Shown here piece by piece: positions 17,835 to 28,035 of a stretch of 49,930 nucleotides of DNA. A program made the position numbers and the translations under genes. The first letter of the stretch is position 1, and each line of letters opens with the position of its first letter. The notes beneath the pieces were generated by a model, which searched no databases, had not been told where the DNA came from, and worked only from the letters and a program-made list of their open reading frames with translations. This DNA is from Enterococcus crotali (GTDB lineage: Bacteria > Bacillota > Bacilli > Lactobacillales > Enterococcaceae), in contig NZ_AYPQ01000004.1 of assembly GCF_000633635.1 (NCBI RefSeq), forward strand, positions 134,352 to 184,281, read 5' to 3'.

Positions 17835-18920
17835 ATGAATAAAAAATGGCTGATATACATACTAAGTACGTTTTTTTTAGCCACATTATTTTTCGTAACG
17901 GCTTTTGCGGATGAAACGAAAGAAGAGGCAAATAAGGGGACTGGTGCTGCGTTTAGCGTATTGCCGATTTATCCAGACAATCAAGTGAATGGAAAAAATG
18001 GCTATTTTGAACTAAATGTAGCGCCAAAACAAAACCAAGTTTTGCAGATTGAACTGCAAAACTATTCGGAAAAAACAATAACGATAGACATAGAGGCAAA
18101 TCGTGCGACAACAAGTGACGCGGGAATAACAAGTTACAAAAAAAGTAAGAACGAAAAAGATGATACTCTAAAAGTAGATTTTGAGTCATTGGTGCACTTA
18201 GAAGAACAAGAAGTCGCATTAAAAGCTAAAGAAAAAAAGACAATTAAAATCACACTCCAAATGCCAGATGAATCATTTGTAGGTCAAGTCTTAGGTGGGA
18301 TTCATTTTTCTCAAAAACCAGATGAAAAAGAAAAAAATGAAAAGAAAAACGCCGTGTATAATACATTCTCATATAGTATAGCTGTCCTTTTAACAGAAAA
18401 TAAGCAACAAGTGGAGAATCAATTAAAACTGATCGATGTCTATGCAGATCAAAGAAATTATCGAAACTTTATTGAAGCAAGGATTCAAAATGCTGCGCCG
18501 ACCATGATCAAAAACTTATCAATCAAGTCTGAAATATTCGAAAAAAATTCTTCAAAGGCAGCATATCAAGCCAATAAAACTTCTCTTAGAATGGCACCGA
18601 ATTCGACCTTTAATTTTGGTTTAGATTTACAAAACACAGAATTGATACCAGGAGACTATACGCTTAAAATGACTGCGGATGCAGATGGTAAAGAATATAA
18701 ATTTTCAAAAGATTTTACAATCAGCCGCAAGCAAGCGAATGAACTCAACGATCAGGCTGTTTATATAGAGAAAAAAGATAATAAACAGTTGTATATGATT
18801 ATTGCGGGTATTTTATTGGTAGTTATTGCCGTTGTAATTATTTTGATTAAACGAAAGAGAGCAAATAAAAAGAAACAAAAAAATAAAAAAGGTAAAAAGA
18901 GAAAAAAGAAAAGAAAATAA
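17835..18920 (+). CDS. WxL-interacting protein (DUF916 plus DUF3324), membrane anchored
   Basis: The 361-residue product has a signal peptide (about 1-26), an N-terminal DUF916 domain (about 36-160, starting FSVLPIYPDNQ, with the typical FVGQVLGGIHFS near its end), a DUF3324 domain (about 170-302, with RMAPNSTFNFG), one membrane segment (about 315-338) and a strongly basic tail (KKKQKNKKGKKRKKKRK). Proteins of this class bind peptidoglycan and WxL proteins and link them to the membrane. GGAAGGTGAC precedes ATG 17835. It is the last gene of locus 1 and is followed by a strong terminator. Confidence 0.9.
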   Translation: MNKKWLIYILSTFFLATLFFVTAFADETKEEANKGTGAAFSVLPIYPDNQVNGKNGYFELNVAPKQNQVLQIELQNYSEKTITIDIEANRATTSDAGITSYKKSKNEKDDTLKVDFESLVHLEEQEVALKAKEKKTIKITLQMPDESFVGQVLGGIHFSQKPDEKEKNEKKNAVYNTFSYSIAVLLTENKQQVENQLKLIDVYADQRNYRNFIEARIQNAAPTMIKNLSIKSEIFEKNSSKAAYQANKTSLRMAPNSTFNFGLDLQNTELIPGDYTLKMTADADGKEYKFSKDFTISRKQANELNDQAVYIEKKDNKQLYMIIAGILLVVIAVVIILIKRKRANKKKQKNKKGKKRKKKRK

Positions 18921-18960
18921 TGTAAACAGCTTGATTAATGCAGGCTGTTTACATTATTTT
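18914..18960 (+). terminator. Terminator of WxL locus 1
   Basis: A perfect 17-base stem (18914-18930 with 18944-18960) around a 13-base loop overlaps the stop codon of the WxL-interacting protein gene and ends in TTATTTT. Confidence 0.85.
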
Positions 18961-19582
18961 GAGGTATTGTGATAAGACATCTAATCTAAAAAATAGGATG
19001 TAAATCGTACATAGAATCTTTGGCTGATAAAATACGGAGAAATGAAACGGAATAAACGGTGGAATCAGAAGAATCACTAGACTTCTTTTCAATCTCATTA
19101 ACTTCTACGCATGGAACATGCTAGAGTTAAAGGTCTACGCTTCGATCACATCAAATTCTAAGAGCTAAACCACTAAGATTTGAAGGCTTCGGAAATAAGC
19201 TGAAATTGTTGTAAATCACAGTGAATGCAATGAGTTGATGCTTTCTCGCAAAAGACTCGTTGCAGCTAAACATTGTTGCACAATAACTACTTGGTCACAA
19301 AAATTTAAAAAAACCAACATGAAAAATTTAGAGATATCAAGATGAAGTGTTGTCATATGTACATCTGTCATTTCATACGAAAGAACTACACTTTTCATGG
19401 CATGTTGAAAACGAGATCTATTCTGGTAAGCAATAAGAAACTAGAATGTGACTCCTAGAGTTATGCCCCAGGCACTTCTCAGTTGTTTTTAAAATCCTTA
19501 ATTATAAAAATTTCATGTTCTTTTTCATTCATGGTTTTGTTATTTACATACTGTGGTCGATAAGCGGAGTACTGCTTAATAC
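18961..19582. other. Gene-free stretch with decayed repeat fragments
   Basis: No convincing gene was found in these 622 bases. The only longer frame (19216-19398, minus) lacks a good start signal. Bases 19041-19072 are a reversed, degenerate copy of the dispersed repeat seen at 9271 and 25117, and CTTCGGAAATAAGCTGA near 19187-19203 is a reversed piece of the hairpin arm at 25097-25113. The stretch may be the scar of a longer inverted copy of that element. Confidence 0.5.
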
Positions 19583-21472
19583 TCAAAACCTAAACGAATC
19601 CACCAAACAGCTAACAAATTCCTCATAGGAATCGGCTTTTAACAAAGCTGCGATCGTCTCTTTATTATCCAATGATTCAATGACCAGGTTAAAAATCTTC
19701 CTAAATTCTTTTCGTTCTGATCGATTCATCGCAATCATTACAACGATTTGTACATATTCCTGATCCCAGAGCATTGGTTCTTCATTGATTACAAAATAAA
19801 GCGAGGTTTTCAGTGCATTCATTTCCATTGAATGAGGCATAGCTAAACCATTGCCGAAACTTGTAGACGACATATCTTCCCGCCTAAGAATCTCTTCTTC
19901 AAAGCTCGAATTCACTCGGTTCAAATCGGCCAAATGGTTGGACATATGATGAATCAACTGATATTTCGTTTCAGAACGCTGATTTTTTTCAAATAATTCT
20001 TTAGAAAAATATTGTTCGATGACTTTTTTCATTTTTAGTTGCTGTTGCTCTAAATTAAGTTTCTTGATCGCTTTGGTGATAATTTCTTTGTCTTTTTCAT
20101 TGAAAAAAGGCGTGATTTTTACATAATCTACATTACTAGGCAATACGATCGTTGAAATAATCAACTCTTGATTCAGATTGGAAATCGGCGCATCGACCTC
20201 CGTAATCACTTTTTTGATATCTAATTCATAATCAAAAGCCGCCAAGATTTTTTCAGAAAGATCAATGTGCATATCGTAATAACTAGGACAAATCAAGGTA
20301 GCGAAGAGTTTGCTTTGATTGATTTTAGCATGCTCAAAATAAGCACCAATATGAAAAGCTAAATAAGTGATTTCATCTTCGGCAATTTTTGACCCTAAAT
20401 ATTCTTCTAATTCATTGGAAACAAAAACAGCTAAATCATACACCAATGGATAATTCTCTTTGATTTCTTTGGTCATAGGATTTAAAGCAACTTGTTTTTC
20501 CCGATTGCGGCTCAATAGGTTTTGGAGATGCAAAGAAAATTTGATGAAAAAGTCTTCATCATCCAACGATAATAAAAATTCCTCATTGATTTTTTGTAAA
20601 ATCCGATTTGAGAGTTGAATACTTTCATCGGCGATATAGTCCTTCAAATCTTCTTTGATTTCGGCATAATTTAGTAAGGTTGTCTTACTTTTTAACAGAA
20701 TCGTCATATAAGAAATTTCGCTCTCTTTTAATTGAATAGCGTAAGTATGCTGAATGTAGGCAGCAATGGCGATGGCTGAGCGATGTTCTGCTGCCAAACG
20801 TTCATCGATTTCAGCGGAATCATTAGTGATACTTTGATTGCTATCATAGATTCGTTCCATTGCGACTACTATGTGTAAGATGATGCTATTTAAGGTGTAA
20901 CCATTGATATACAAGTTATTTTCTTTCAGAATTTGAGTGATCGTGGCTTTTAACTCCTCTAAATCATAACCATAAAAAGCAGCTTGGATCGTAGCTCGAT
21001 GTAGAAATTCTGCACTTGTCTCATGGTAAAATTGTTCTCTGATCCAAGCCCGTTTCTTTTCTTCTGGTCCTACGAGTTGAATGGCATTTTCTTGATTGAC
21101 GATTTTTAAGTGAAATTTATTTAATTCTGCATTGGCTTTAGTAATGGTTCGCTCCAATGTAGATAAACTGATAAAAAGCTCTTCTGCTAAATCATATTTA
21201 TTGATCGGTGTTAAAAGATAAATCAGCTTTTCTGTCAGTACTTTTTCTCTGCTTATTTCTTTTGAAAAAATATCAGGAGTTTCACTTTGAGCAATATAGT
21301 AGCCTTTTGATGTAGCATGAATGATTTTTTCTGTGCTGTGTTCATTAATTCTTTTGACATAATTTTTAATTGTTCTAGTGGAAACAGAAAAGACTTGAGC
21401 GAGTTGGCTAGAGGACGTGAGACCATTTATTTGGAGATACTTTATTAATTGTTCTTCCGATAACTTGTTCAT
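19583..21472 (-). CDS. LicR/MtlR-type PTS-controlled transcriptional activator
   Basis: The 629-residue product has an N-terminal helix-turn-helix (LTSSSQLAQVFSVSTRTIKNYV), a second one (YDLAEELFISLSTLERTI), two PTS regulation domains (including ILHIVVAMERI and TYLAFHIGAYFEHA), an EIIB-like segment (LICPSYYDMHIDLSEKI) and a C-terminal EIIA domain with the phosphorylatable His in GLAMPHS. Such activators answer to phosphorylation by HPr and by the substrate-specific PTS. ATG 21472 is chosen because GTGGGGGAAATAGC precedes it; a longer reading to 21556 lacks such a site. It is transcribed away from the PTS operon across a 190-base spacer holding a cre-like site, so it is the likely activator of that operon. 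Confidence 0.9.
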   Translation of the reverse strand: MNKLSEEQLIKYLQINGLTSSSQLAQVFSVSTRTIKNYVKRINEHSTEKIIHATSKGYYIAQSETPDIFSKEISREKVLTEKLIYLLTPINKYDLAEELFISLSTLERTITKANAELNKFHLKIVNQENAIQLVGPEEKKRAWIREQFYHETSAEFLHRATIQAAFYGYDLEELKATITQILKENNLYINGYTLNSIILHIVVAMERIYDSNQSITNDSAEIDERLAAEHRSAIAIAAYIQHTYAIQLKESEISYMTILLKSKTTLLNYAEIKEDLKDYIADESIQLSNRILQKINEEFLLSLDDEDFFIKFSLHLQNLLSRNREKQVALNPMTKEIKENYPLVYDLAVFVSNELEEYLGSKIAEDEITYLAFHIGAYFEHAKINQSKLFATLICPSYYDMHIDLSEKILAAFDYELDIKKVITEVDAPISNLNQELIISTIVLPSNVDYVKITPFFNEKDKEIITKAIKKLNLEQQQLKMKKVIEQYFSKELFEKNQRSETKYQLIHHMSNHLADLNRVNSSFEEEILRREDMSSTSFGNGLAMPHSMEMNALKTSLYFVINEEPMLWDQEYVQIVVMIAMNRSERKEFRKIFNLVIESLDNKETIAALLKADSYEEFVSCLVDSFRF

Positions 21473-21571
21473 GCTATTTCCCCCACAGTCCATTTTTGAT
21501 AGTTCCTCTTCGATTATTCTTGGCTTCATTATATAGTCTTTGATTAAAACGAACAAATCACATAATTACAC

Positions 21572-21585
21572 CGTAAGCGTTTGCT
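21572..21585. promoter_or_regulatory. cre-like catabolite control site
   Basis: CGTAAGCGTTTGCT agrees with the CcpA-site pattern TGWAANCGNTNWCA at most positions, including the central CG. It lies 17 bases upstream of the PTS promoter -35 box, and glucose repression of the PTS genes is expected. Confidence 0.55.
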
Positions 21586-21601
21586 AGTGCAAAAGATTGG
21601 T

Positions 21602-21630
21602 TTGTCTTCTTTATTTGAAATGGTGATAAT
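21602..21630 (+). promoter_or_regulatory. Promoter of the PTS/beta-glucosidase operon
   Basis: -35 TTGTCT (21602-21607), a 17-base spacer and -10 GATAAT (21625-21630) stand ahead of the IIB gene, whose Shine-Dalgarno AAAGGAGG follows at about 21648-21655. Confidence 0.65.
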
Positions 21631-21662
21631 AAGGGTGTGAAAAACAAAAGGAGGAAAAAAAG

Positions 21663-21980
21663 ATGACAAAGAAAAATATTTTATTAGTATGTGGCGGCGG
21701 AGCGTCCAGCGGATTTTTAGCTCAAAGCATGAAAAAAAGTGCTAAAACACAAGGATTAACGGTAACTGTAGAAGCAGTTGGCGATTCAGAAATTGAAGAT
21801 TATATCGATGAAAAAGATGTGGTGTTGTTTGGTCCGCATTTACGTTATATGGAAGCTGAATTAAAAGAAACAATGAGCGAATTCGATGGGATTCCGTATG
21901 ATTTTATTCCAGATGAATACTACGGAGCAATCAATGGGGAAGAGACGTTGAACTTTGCCTTAGCTTTGATTGCGAAATAG
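21663..21980 (+). CDS. PTS lactose/cellobiose-type IIB component
   Basis: This cytoplasmic phosphocarrier passes phosphate from IIA to the incoming sugar. The 105-residue product has the family start ILLVCGGGASSGFLA with active Cys10 in the phosphate-binding loop. The length is normal for a free-standing IIB of the lactose/cellobiose family. A strong AAAGGAGG precedes it. It heads a tight operon IIB-IIC-IIA-GH1 divergent from the LicR-type activator. Confidence 0.92.
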   Translation: MTKKNILLVCGGGASSGFLAQSMKKSAKTQGLTVTVEAVGDSEIEDYIDEKDVVLFGPHLRYMEAELKETMSEFDGIPYDFIPDEYYGAINGEETLNFALALIAK

Positions 21981-22002
21981 ATTAAAAAATAGGGGGAGAA
22001 AA

Positions 22003-23244
22003 ATGAAAAAGATTATTGATTGGATGACAAATGTTTTTGCACCGAAAGCAAATAAAATCACGAAAAATCCTTGGATCGGTGCAATTCAAGAAGCGATGAC
22101 AACAGTGATGCCGATGATTTTAGTCGGCTCGCTGGTAACGATTTTTGCCATTTTTGAAGAATATATTCCCAATTTTCCTGATATTTCACCAATTAGCAGT
22201 TTTAGTTTTGGACTGGCATCAGTCTTTGTGGCCTTCTTTATTCCTTATCTACTTTTGGAGAAAAAGAAGAAACACAAATTAAAGAAACAAGCTGGAATGA
22301 TCGGGATCGCATTTTTCTTGATGTTGGTTTTTCCGACCTTTAATGACGATGGAGATATTATCATCGAATTTGCTAAGTTGGGTTCTGGTGGAATGTTTGC
22401 TGCGATCGTTGGTGGTTTGTTTGTGGCATTTGTAATGGATAAGTTTTCTAAATTTAGTTTATTTAAAGAAGATACGATGATGCCGCCATTTTTAGTCGAA
22501 GGATTCGACAGTATTGCGCCGACATTTTTGATTTTGGCTATTGGCTGGGTAGCAATGTTTATCTTTAATATTAATCTGTATGATGGAATCTACTGGATTT
22601 TATCACCGTTAGTGAATGTGTCACAAAGTTTCTGGGGATTTGTACTGATCATGTTTATTCAAGCCTTTCTTTATTCGTTTGGTATCAGTAGTTGGGTCTT
22701 GGAGCCTTTATATGTGCCGATTGGTTTGCAGGCAGTTGGTCAAAATGCAGCTGATTTAGCACGTGGCGTAGATCCGTCATTGATTTTAACGAATGAAACA
22801 TTACAAGGTTGGGTCTGGATCGGGGGAGCAGGCTCGACATTGATGCTTTCAGTGTTCATGCTGTTTACAAGGTCAAAACGTTTAAGAGCGATTGGCAAGT
22901 CTTCTATTGTGCCATCTTTATGTAATATCAATGAACCATTGGTGTATGGAGCGCCTGTTGTCTTTAATCCAATGTTGATGGTGCCGATGTGGATTTCTGG
23001 TATTGTAGTGCCGGCGATCACCTATCTGTCGTTCCAATTGGGCTGGGTCAGTATTCCAACAAAACCATTTGCGTTATGGTATTTGCCAGTCGGGATTCAA
23101 ACATGGCTGATCAATGGCGATTTAAATGGGTTGATGTTGTTAGCAGTATCCTTAGTGTTAACAGGATTTATTTACTACCCATTCTTGAAAGTCTATGACA
23201 ACCAAATTTATAAAGAAGAATTGTTGAAAGCGGAGGAAGCCTAA
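22003..23244 (+). CDS. PTS lactose/cellobiose-type IIC component
   Basis: The 413-residue product is the membrane channel of the transporter, with about ten hydrophobic segments and the family's conserved region NINEPLVYGAPVVFNPML (near residues 308-325), which forms part of the sugar site. ATG 22003 is chosen because AGGGGGAGAAAA stands just before it; a longer reading from 21970 overlaps the IIB stop and has no such site. The stop is one base before the IIA start. The presence of a GH1 enzyme suggests a beta-linked disaccharide or aryl-beta-glucoside as substrate; which one cannot be read from the sequence. Confidence 0.92.
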   Translation: MKKIIDWMTNVFAPKANKITKNPWIGAIQEAMTTVMPMILVGSLVTIFAIFEEYIPNFPDISPISSFSFGLASVFVAFFIPYLLLEKKKKHKLKKQAGMIGIAFFLMLVFPTFNDDGDIIIEFAKLGSGGMFAAIVGGLFVAFVMDKFSKFSLFKEDTMMPPFLVEGFDSIAPTFLILAIGWVAMFIFNINLYDGIYWILSPLVNVSQSFWGFVLIMFIQAFLYSFGISSWVLEPLYVPIGLQAVGQNAADLARGVDPSLILTNETLQGWVWIGGAGSTLMLSVFMLFTRSKRLRAIGKSSIVPSLCNINEPLVYGAPVVFNPMLMVPMWISGIVVPAITYLSFQLGWVSIPTKPFALWYLPVGIQTWLINGDLNGLMLLAVSLVLTGFIYYPFLKVYDNQIYKEELLKAEEA

Positions 23245-23245
23245 G

Positions 23246-24989
<1,744 letters not shown>

Positions 24990-25023
24990 AGATAGATTTA
25001 AAAAAACTAAATTAAAGCTAGAG

Positions 25024-25197
25024 GTTGGGTCAGAAGTGTTTAACCCCGAGAAATAAGCTGAGATTCACGAAAATTGCTCTTCAAATTTTTGTGAATCTCA
25101 GCTTATTTCCGAAGGGGTTGCTTCTGATCCCACCGTTTATTCGGATTTAGAGCCCGAAACAAAACTGATTTTTAGTTTTGTCACGGACTTTTTTTTG
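25024..25197. repeat. Large nested inverted repeat plus dispersed terminator repeat (copy 2)
   Basis: The inner stem pairs GAAATAAGCTGAGATTCACG... (25049-25075) with 25083-25109 over about 27 bases with one mismatch. Outside it AACCCC pairs with GGGGTT, and GGGTCAGAAG pairs with CTTCTGATCCC, so the fold spans about 25024-25133. From 25117 the sequence matches the repeat at 9271-9347 and ends in a hairpin with AAAACTGATTTTTAGTTTT and an eight-T run (about 25151-25197), a terminator for the PTS operon. It may be a MITE-like or terminator-bearing intergenic repeat. Confidence 0.7.
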
Positions 25198-25242
25198 AAT
25201 GTTCAGTCAATTTAGTTTACAAAATTTTTAAATCTTAGCGAT

Positions 25243-25440
25243 CTAAGAAAAAATATCAGTAACATCTTTATTTAGTGAACGAGCGATGTTAAAAGCTAAA
25301 GAGTCAGAAGGTTTGTATTTCCCTTTTTCAATACTTTGGATGGTTTGGATTGAAACATCGACTTGCTTGGCAAGGTCTTCTTGTGTCAGGTTGGTGTTGA
25401 TCCGGATTTCTTGTAAATTGTTTTTGTTTGTTTTTTTCAT
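25243..25440 (-). CDS. Small XRE-family DNA-binding protein
   Basis: The 65-residue product is almost entirely one Cro/CI-type helix-turn-helix (LTQEDLAKQVDVSIQTIQSIEKGKY), with no other domain. Short proteins of this YozG/Cro-like class are common in Firmicutes and often autoregulate or control a neighbouring gene. AGAGGCGATC precedes ATG 25440. It is alone on its strand apart from the 19-residue peptide ORF 224 bases upstream. Whether it belongs with the Rgg-like gene is not known. Confidence 0.85.
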   Translation of the reverse strand: MKKTNKNNLQEIRINTNLTQEDLAKQVDVSIQTIQSIEKGKYKPSDSLAFNIARSLNKDVTDIFS

Positions 25441-25560
25441 AGCTGATCGCCTCTTTCTCCGTTGTGTATAGTGATAAGAAAATAACGCACAAGGTAGTTT
25501 CTGGCAAAATCAGTAAAAAATATATATACTAATTCGACCTTCGTGTGTTATATTTAATAC

Positions 25561-25649
25561 GTAGTGGCAAACTACAAGATAAAGGATGTACATTCCTTTT
25601 ATCAACGACTTCTAGCATGAATAACTTCCCCAAGTTTTATGATTGCTAG
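25561..25649. other. Run of three hairpins between the XRE gene and the short peptide ORF
   Basis: GTAGT-GGCAA-ACTAC (25561-25575), GATAAAGGA/TCCTTTTATC (25578-25603) and a longer imperfect stem with ends CTAGCA/TGCTAG (25612-25649, loop CCCC region) follow each other. They could be the 3' untranslated part of the minus-strand peptide transcript, or a plus-strand small RNA. No matching promoter was fixed. Confidence 0.4.
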
Positions 25650-25663
25650 GAGTTTGTTTGATG

Positions 25664-25723
25664 TTATGGTCCTACTAGGTTAGCAAAAGTAGTGATTACA
25701 CTAATAACTGTTACAAAAAACAT
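25664..25723 (-). CDS. Short hydrophobic peptide, candidate signal for the Rgg-like regulator
   Basis: ATG 25723 opens a 19-residue frame, MFFVTVISVITTFANLVGP, ending at TAA 25664-25666. GGGAGGG stands 6 bases before the ATG, one of the stronger ribosome binding sites in the window. The peptide is hydrophobic and has no charged residue. It lies 195 bases from, and is divergent to, an Rgg-like regulator, the same arrangement as streptococcal shp/rgg pairs; its size and the small C-terminal residues also recall SHP peptides and enterococcal inhibitor pheromones. An in-frame ATG six codons upstream would give 25 residues. A type I toxin is a weaker alternative, since those usually have a charged tail. 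Confidence 0.5.
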   Translation of the reverse strand: MFFVTVISVITTFANLVGP

Positions 25724-25828
25724 TATTTTCCCTCCCGCCATTATGTTTTACTATATTAAAGGCACAAAAAAATTGACCTTCATAGGATAATCATAACAAA
25801 TATTTTTTGTATAATAAATACATTATTA

Positions 25829-25839
25829 AACAAATTGTT
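25829..25839. promoter_or_regulatory. AACAA-A-TTGTT palindrome upstream of the Rgg-like gene
   Basis: A short perfect inverted repeat lies just after TATAAT (25810-25815), a possible -10 box reading toward the Rgg-like gene. It may be an operator. The -35 is not clear. Confidence 0.3.
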
Positions 25840-25918
25840 AAAAAAGCATAAATATGGTTTTTATGTATGCTAAATGTAACTTTTCATGCGGATATGTCAT
25901 TTGATAGGAGAGCAGATA

Positions 25919-26821
25919 ATGGAAATATATGAAATATTAAGATTTTTTAGAAAGAAATTAGGTTATACACAAAAAGAAATTTTACCTGATGTAGACCCGT
26001 CTGTTTACTCTAGATTAGAGAGTGGAAAACAGGAACTTAAAATCAATGACTTAAAGAAAATATTGAACACCATGTCTCTTTCACCAGAAGAAATATTTTC
26101 AATTACGGCATTGGACGAAGATCAACAAAATTTCAAAACACTTTTCTATTTCTGTGTCCAGAATTTAACTGATCAAAATGAAAAACAACTCTTGATCAGT
26201 TACTATCACAATATATCCTCTAAAAATAAAAATCTCCGAGAATTATCCAACTATATTGCTATTAAAAGTTATTTTGTTCGATTCTGGGATGAAATCGATG
26301 CGATTACTACAGAAGAATTAGAATATATCTATTCACTTATAATGAATAAAATTTATCACCAGCATTATGATTTCGTATTGATTCGAAATATTATTAGATT
26401 TCTTGATAAGGATAAAGCTGATTTAATCATAACAAGATTTTTTCCAGCTGATCAAGAACAGTTAGAAGGACCATCCGTAAACGATTCATTGTACTACATT
26501 CTTATAAATGCTATTTCTACTAGAATTTGTGAAAAAGATTATGACGAAGCAAGACGATATATCCATCTAGCAAAAATGCAAGACAAGGGGCGAAAAAATC
26601 TTAACTATTGGATTAACCTGAAATATCTAGAAAATTTATTAGATTATATAACAATAGGAGATTATCAATACATGGAACGTATTCAAGAATACATTCATAT
26701 ACTTAAAGACATAGGTGATACTTTTACTGCTGAACAGATCAAAGCGGAAGTTAAAGCTGTCCTCAATAACATTACAGAAGAGATGGATAAAAATAAGTTG
26801 ATTACACTTTTGGCAAAATAG
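25919..26821 (+). CDS. Rgg/MutR-family (RRNPP-like) transcriptional regulator
   Basis: The 300-residue product has an N-terminal XRE helix-turn-helix (about 5-58, GYTQKEIL...SVYSRLESGKQELKINDLKKIL) followed by an all-helical region of about 240 residues. This is the layout of Rgg, PrgX and related peptide-responsive regulators, in which the helical part binds a short exported peptide taken back by the Opp permease. ATG 25919 is chosen because ATAGGAGAG stands before it; a reading from 25886 has none. A weak hairpin with AACTAT/ATAGTT and a T-run (26831-26864) follows the stop. No target operon follows directly, so the divergent short peptide is the first place to look for a partner. Confidence 0.8.
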   Translation: MEIYEILRFFRKKLGYTQKEILPDVDPSVYSRLESGKQELKINDLKKILNTMSLSPEEIFSITALDEDQQNFKTLFYFCVQNLTDQNEKQLLISYYHNISSKNKNLRELSNYIAIKSYFVRFWDEIDAITTEELEYIYSLIMNKIYHQHYDFVLIRNIIRFLDKDKADLIITRFFPADQEQLEGPSVNDSLYYILINAISTRICEKDYDEARRYIHLAKMQDKGRKNLNYWINLKYLENLLDYITIGDYQYMERIQEYIHILKDIGDTFTAEQIKAEVKAVLNNITEEMDKNKLITLLAK

Positions 26822-27034
26822 ATTCACTGCAACTATAATTTAAACCATCTCATAGTTAGTTTTTCAGGTTATTTCATAGCTATTTATAAATTAATAGCAA
26901 TAAAAAATGATTGCAGGCTTGGTTCGCCAGTACTTGGAGTATTAGTGCTATTAGGCTTAGAAAGTGAACCCTTCCCTTCCACCCCAAAAACCTCTATAAT
27001 AAAAACAGTAAATCAAAAGAGAAGAGGAAGTTTT

Positions 27035-27832
27035 TTGCGTATATTATTTATAGGAGACGTAGTAGGTTCACTAGGACGAGATACGATTACCACTTATTTA
27101 CCTAAGCTGAAGAAAAAATATCGTCCGCAAGTAACGATTTTGAATGGTGAGAATGCTGCAGCTGGTAGAGGAATTACTGGCAAGATCTATAAGAAATTTT
27201 TACAAGATGGGGTCGATGTGGTCACGTTAGGTAACCACACATGGGATAATAAAGAGATTTTCGAATTTATCGATGATGCTAAAAAAATGCTTCGTCCAGC
27301 TAACTTTCCGCAAGGAACACCTGGACAAGGCATGGTTTTTGTCAAAGTCAATCAACTGGAACTTGCTGTGATCAATATGCAGGCCCGCGTGTTTATGGCA
27401 GATATCGATGATCCGTTTCGTAAAGCAGAGGAATTAGTAGCAGAAGCACGTAAGCGGACGCCGTTGATTTTTGTTGATTTCCATGGAGAAACCACTAGTG
27501 AGAAGCAAGCAATGGGCTGGTTTTTAGATGGACAAGTCAGTGCAGTTGTTGGCACACATACACATGTCCAGACGAATGATGCCAGAATTTTACCAGCAGG
27601 GACGGCTTTTCTGAGTGATGTTGGAATGACAGGACCATATGATGGTATTTTAGGGATGAAGCGAGGACCGATTATTGAGAAGTTCAGAACGGCTTTGCCC
27701 AAACGCTTTGAAGTCGTCGAAGAAGGTCGGAGCTTATTGTCAGCTTGTGTGATCGATATTGATGATCAGACAGGACAGGCCAAAAAAATCGAACCGATCC
27801 AAATCAGTGAAGATCGTCCATTTGAGGAATAG
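27035..27832 (+). CDS. ymdB: YmdB-family metallophosphoesterase
   Basis: YmdB-type enzymes are dinuclear-metal phosphodiesterases; the Bacillus protein hydrolyses 2',3'-cyclic nucleotides and affects biofilm and motility choices. The 265-residue product starts MRILFIGDVVG and shows the metal ligands in GDVVG, NGEN, GNHTWDN, DFHGETTSEKQ and GTHTHVQTND. TTG 27035 is chosen as start because AGAGGAAG lies just upstream and it gives the family's normal length; a longer reading from 26945 is not supported. The spacer 26822-27034 holds no other gene. In Bacillus this gene is close to ymcA and mutS; here WxL locus 2 lies between them. Confidence 0.92.
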   Translation: MRILFIGDVVGSLGRDTITTYLPKLKKKYRPQVTILNGENAAAGRGITGKIYKKFLQDGVDVVTLGNHTWDNKEIFEFIDDAKKMLRPANFPQGTPGQGMVFVKVNQLELAVINMQARVFMADIDDPFRKAEELVAEARKRTPLIFVDFHGETTSEKQAMGWFLDGQVSAVVGTHTHVQTNDARILPAGTAFLSDVGMTGPYDGILGMKRGPIIEKFRTALPKRFEVVEEGRSLLSACVIDIDDQTGQAKKIEPIQISEDRPFEE

Positions 27833-27877
27833 ACCAACTGAATTAGATATTAAAAGGGACAGAAGTGTCTATTTCCG

Positions 27878-27916
27878 ATGGCTGGGACGTAACTCATAGA
27901 GTTATGTCTCAGTCAT
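27878..27916 (+). terminator. Terminator after ymdB
   Basis: A 17-base stem (27878-27894 with 27900-27916), complete if three G-U pairs are counted, has a 5-base loop and is followed by TTTTTTCTTTT. Confidence 0.85.
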
Positions 27917-28035
27917 TTTTTCTTTTGGTTGTAAAAGTGATTGAGCATTTTTGAACAAGAGAAAAGTAAATTGATTTATAATGAAAAAAGAATCAGCGTG
28001 CGACAGTTAAAACAGCAGAGTGCAGGGAGGTATTT

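Noticed and set aside
19216-19398. 60-codon minus-strand frame in the gene-free stretch
   Set aside because: There is no convincing ribosome binding site and no recognisable domain, and it lies in sequence with decayed repeat pieces.
25024-25197. CRISPR array
   Set aside because: The repeated blocks are inverted arms of one fold with no regular spacers and no cas genes in the window.
25441-25560. Riboswitch or T-box in the spacer upstream of the small XRE gene
   Set aside because: No conserved T-box or riboswitch core sequence could be recognised; only AT-rich sequence is seen.
25664-25723. Fst-type plasmid-addiction toxin
   Set aside because: The peptide has no charged C-terminal tail and is shorter than the family; kept only as a weak alternative to a signalling peptide.
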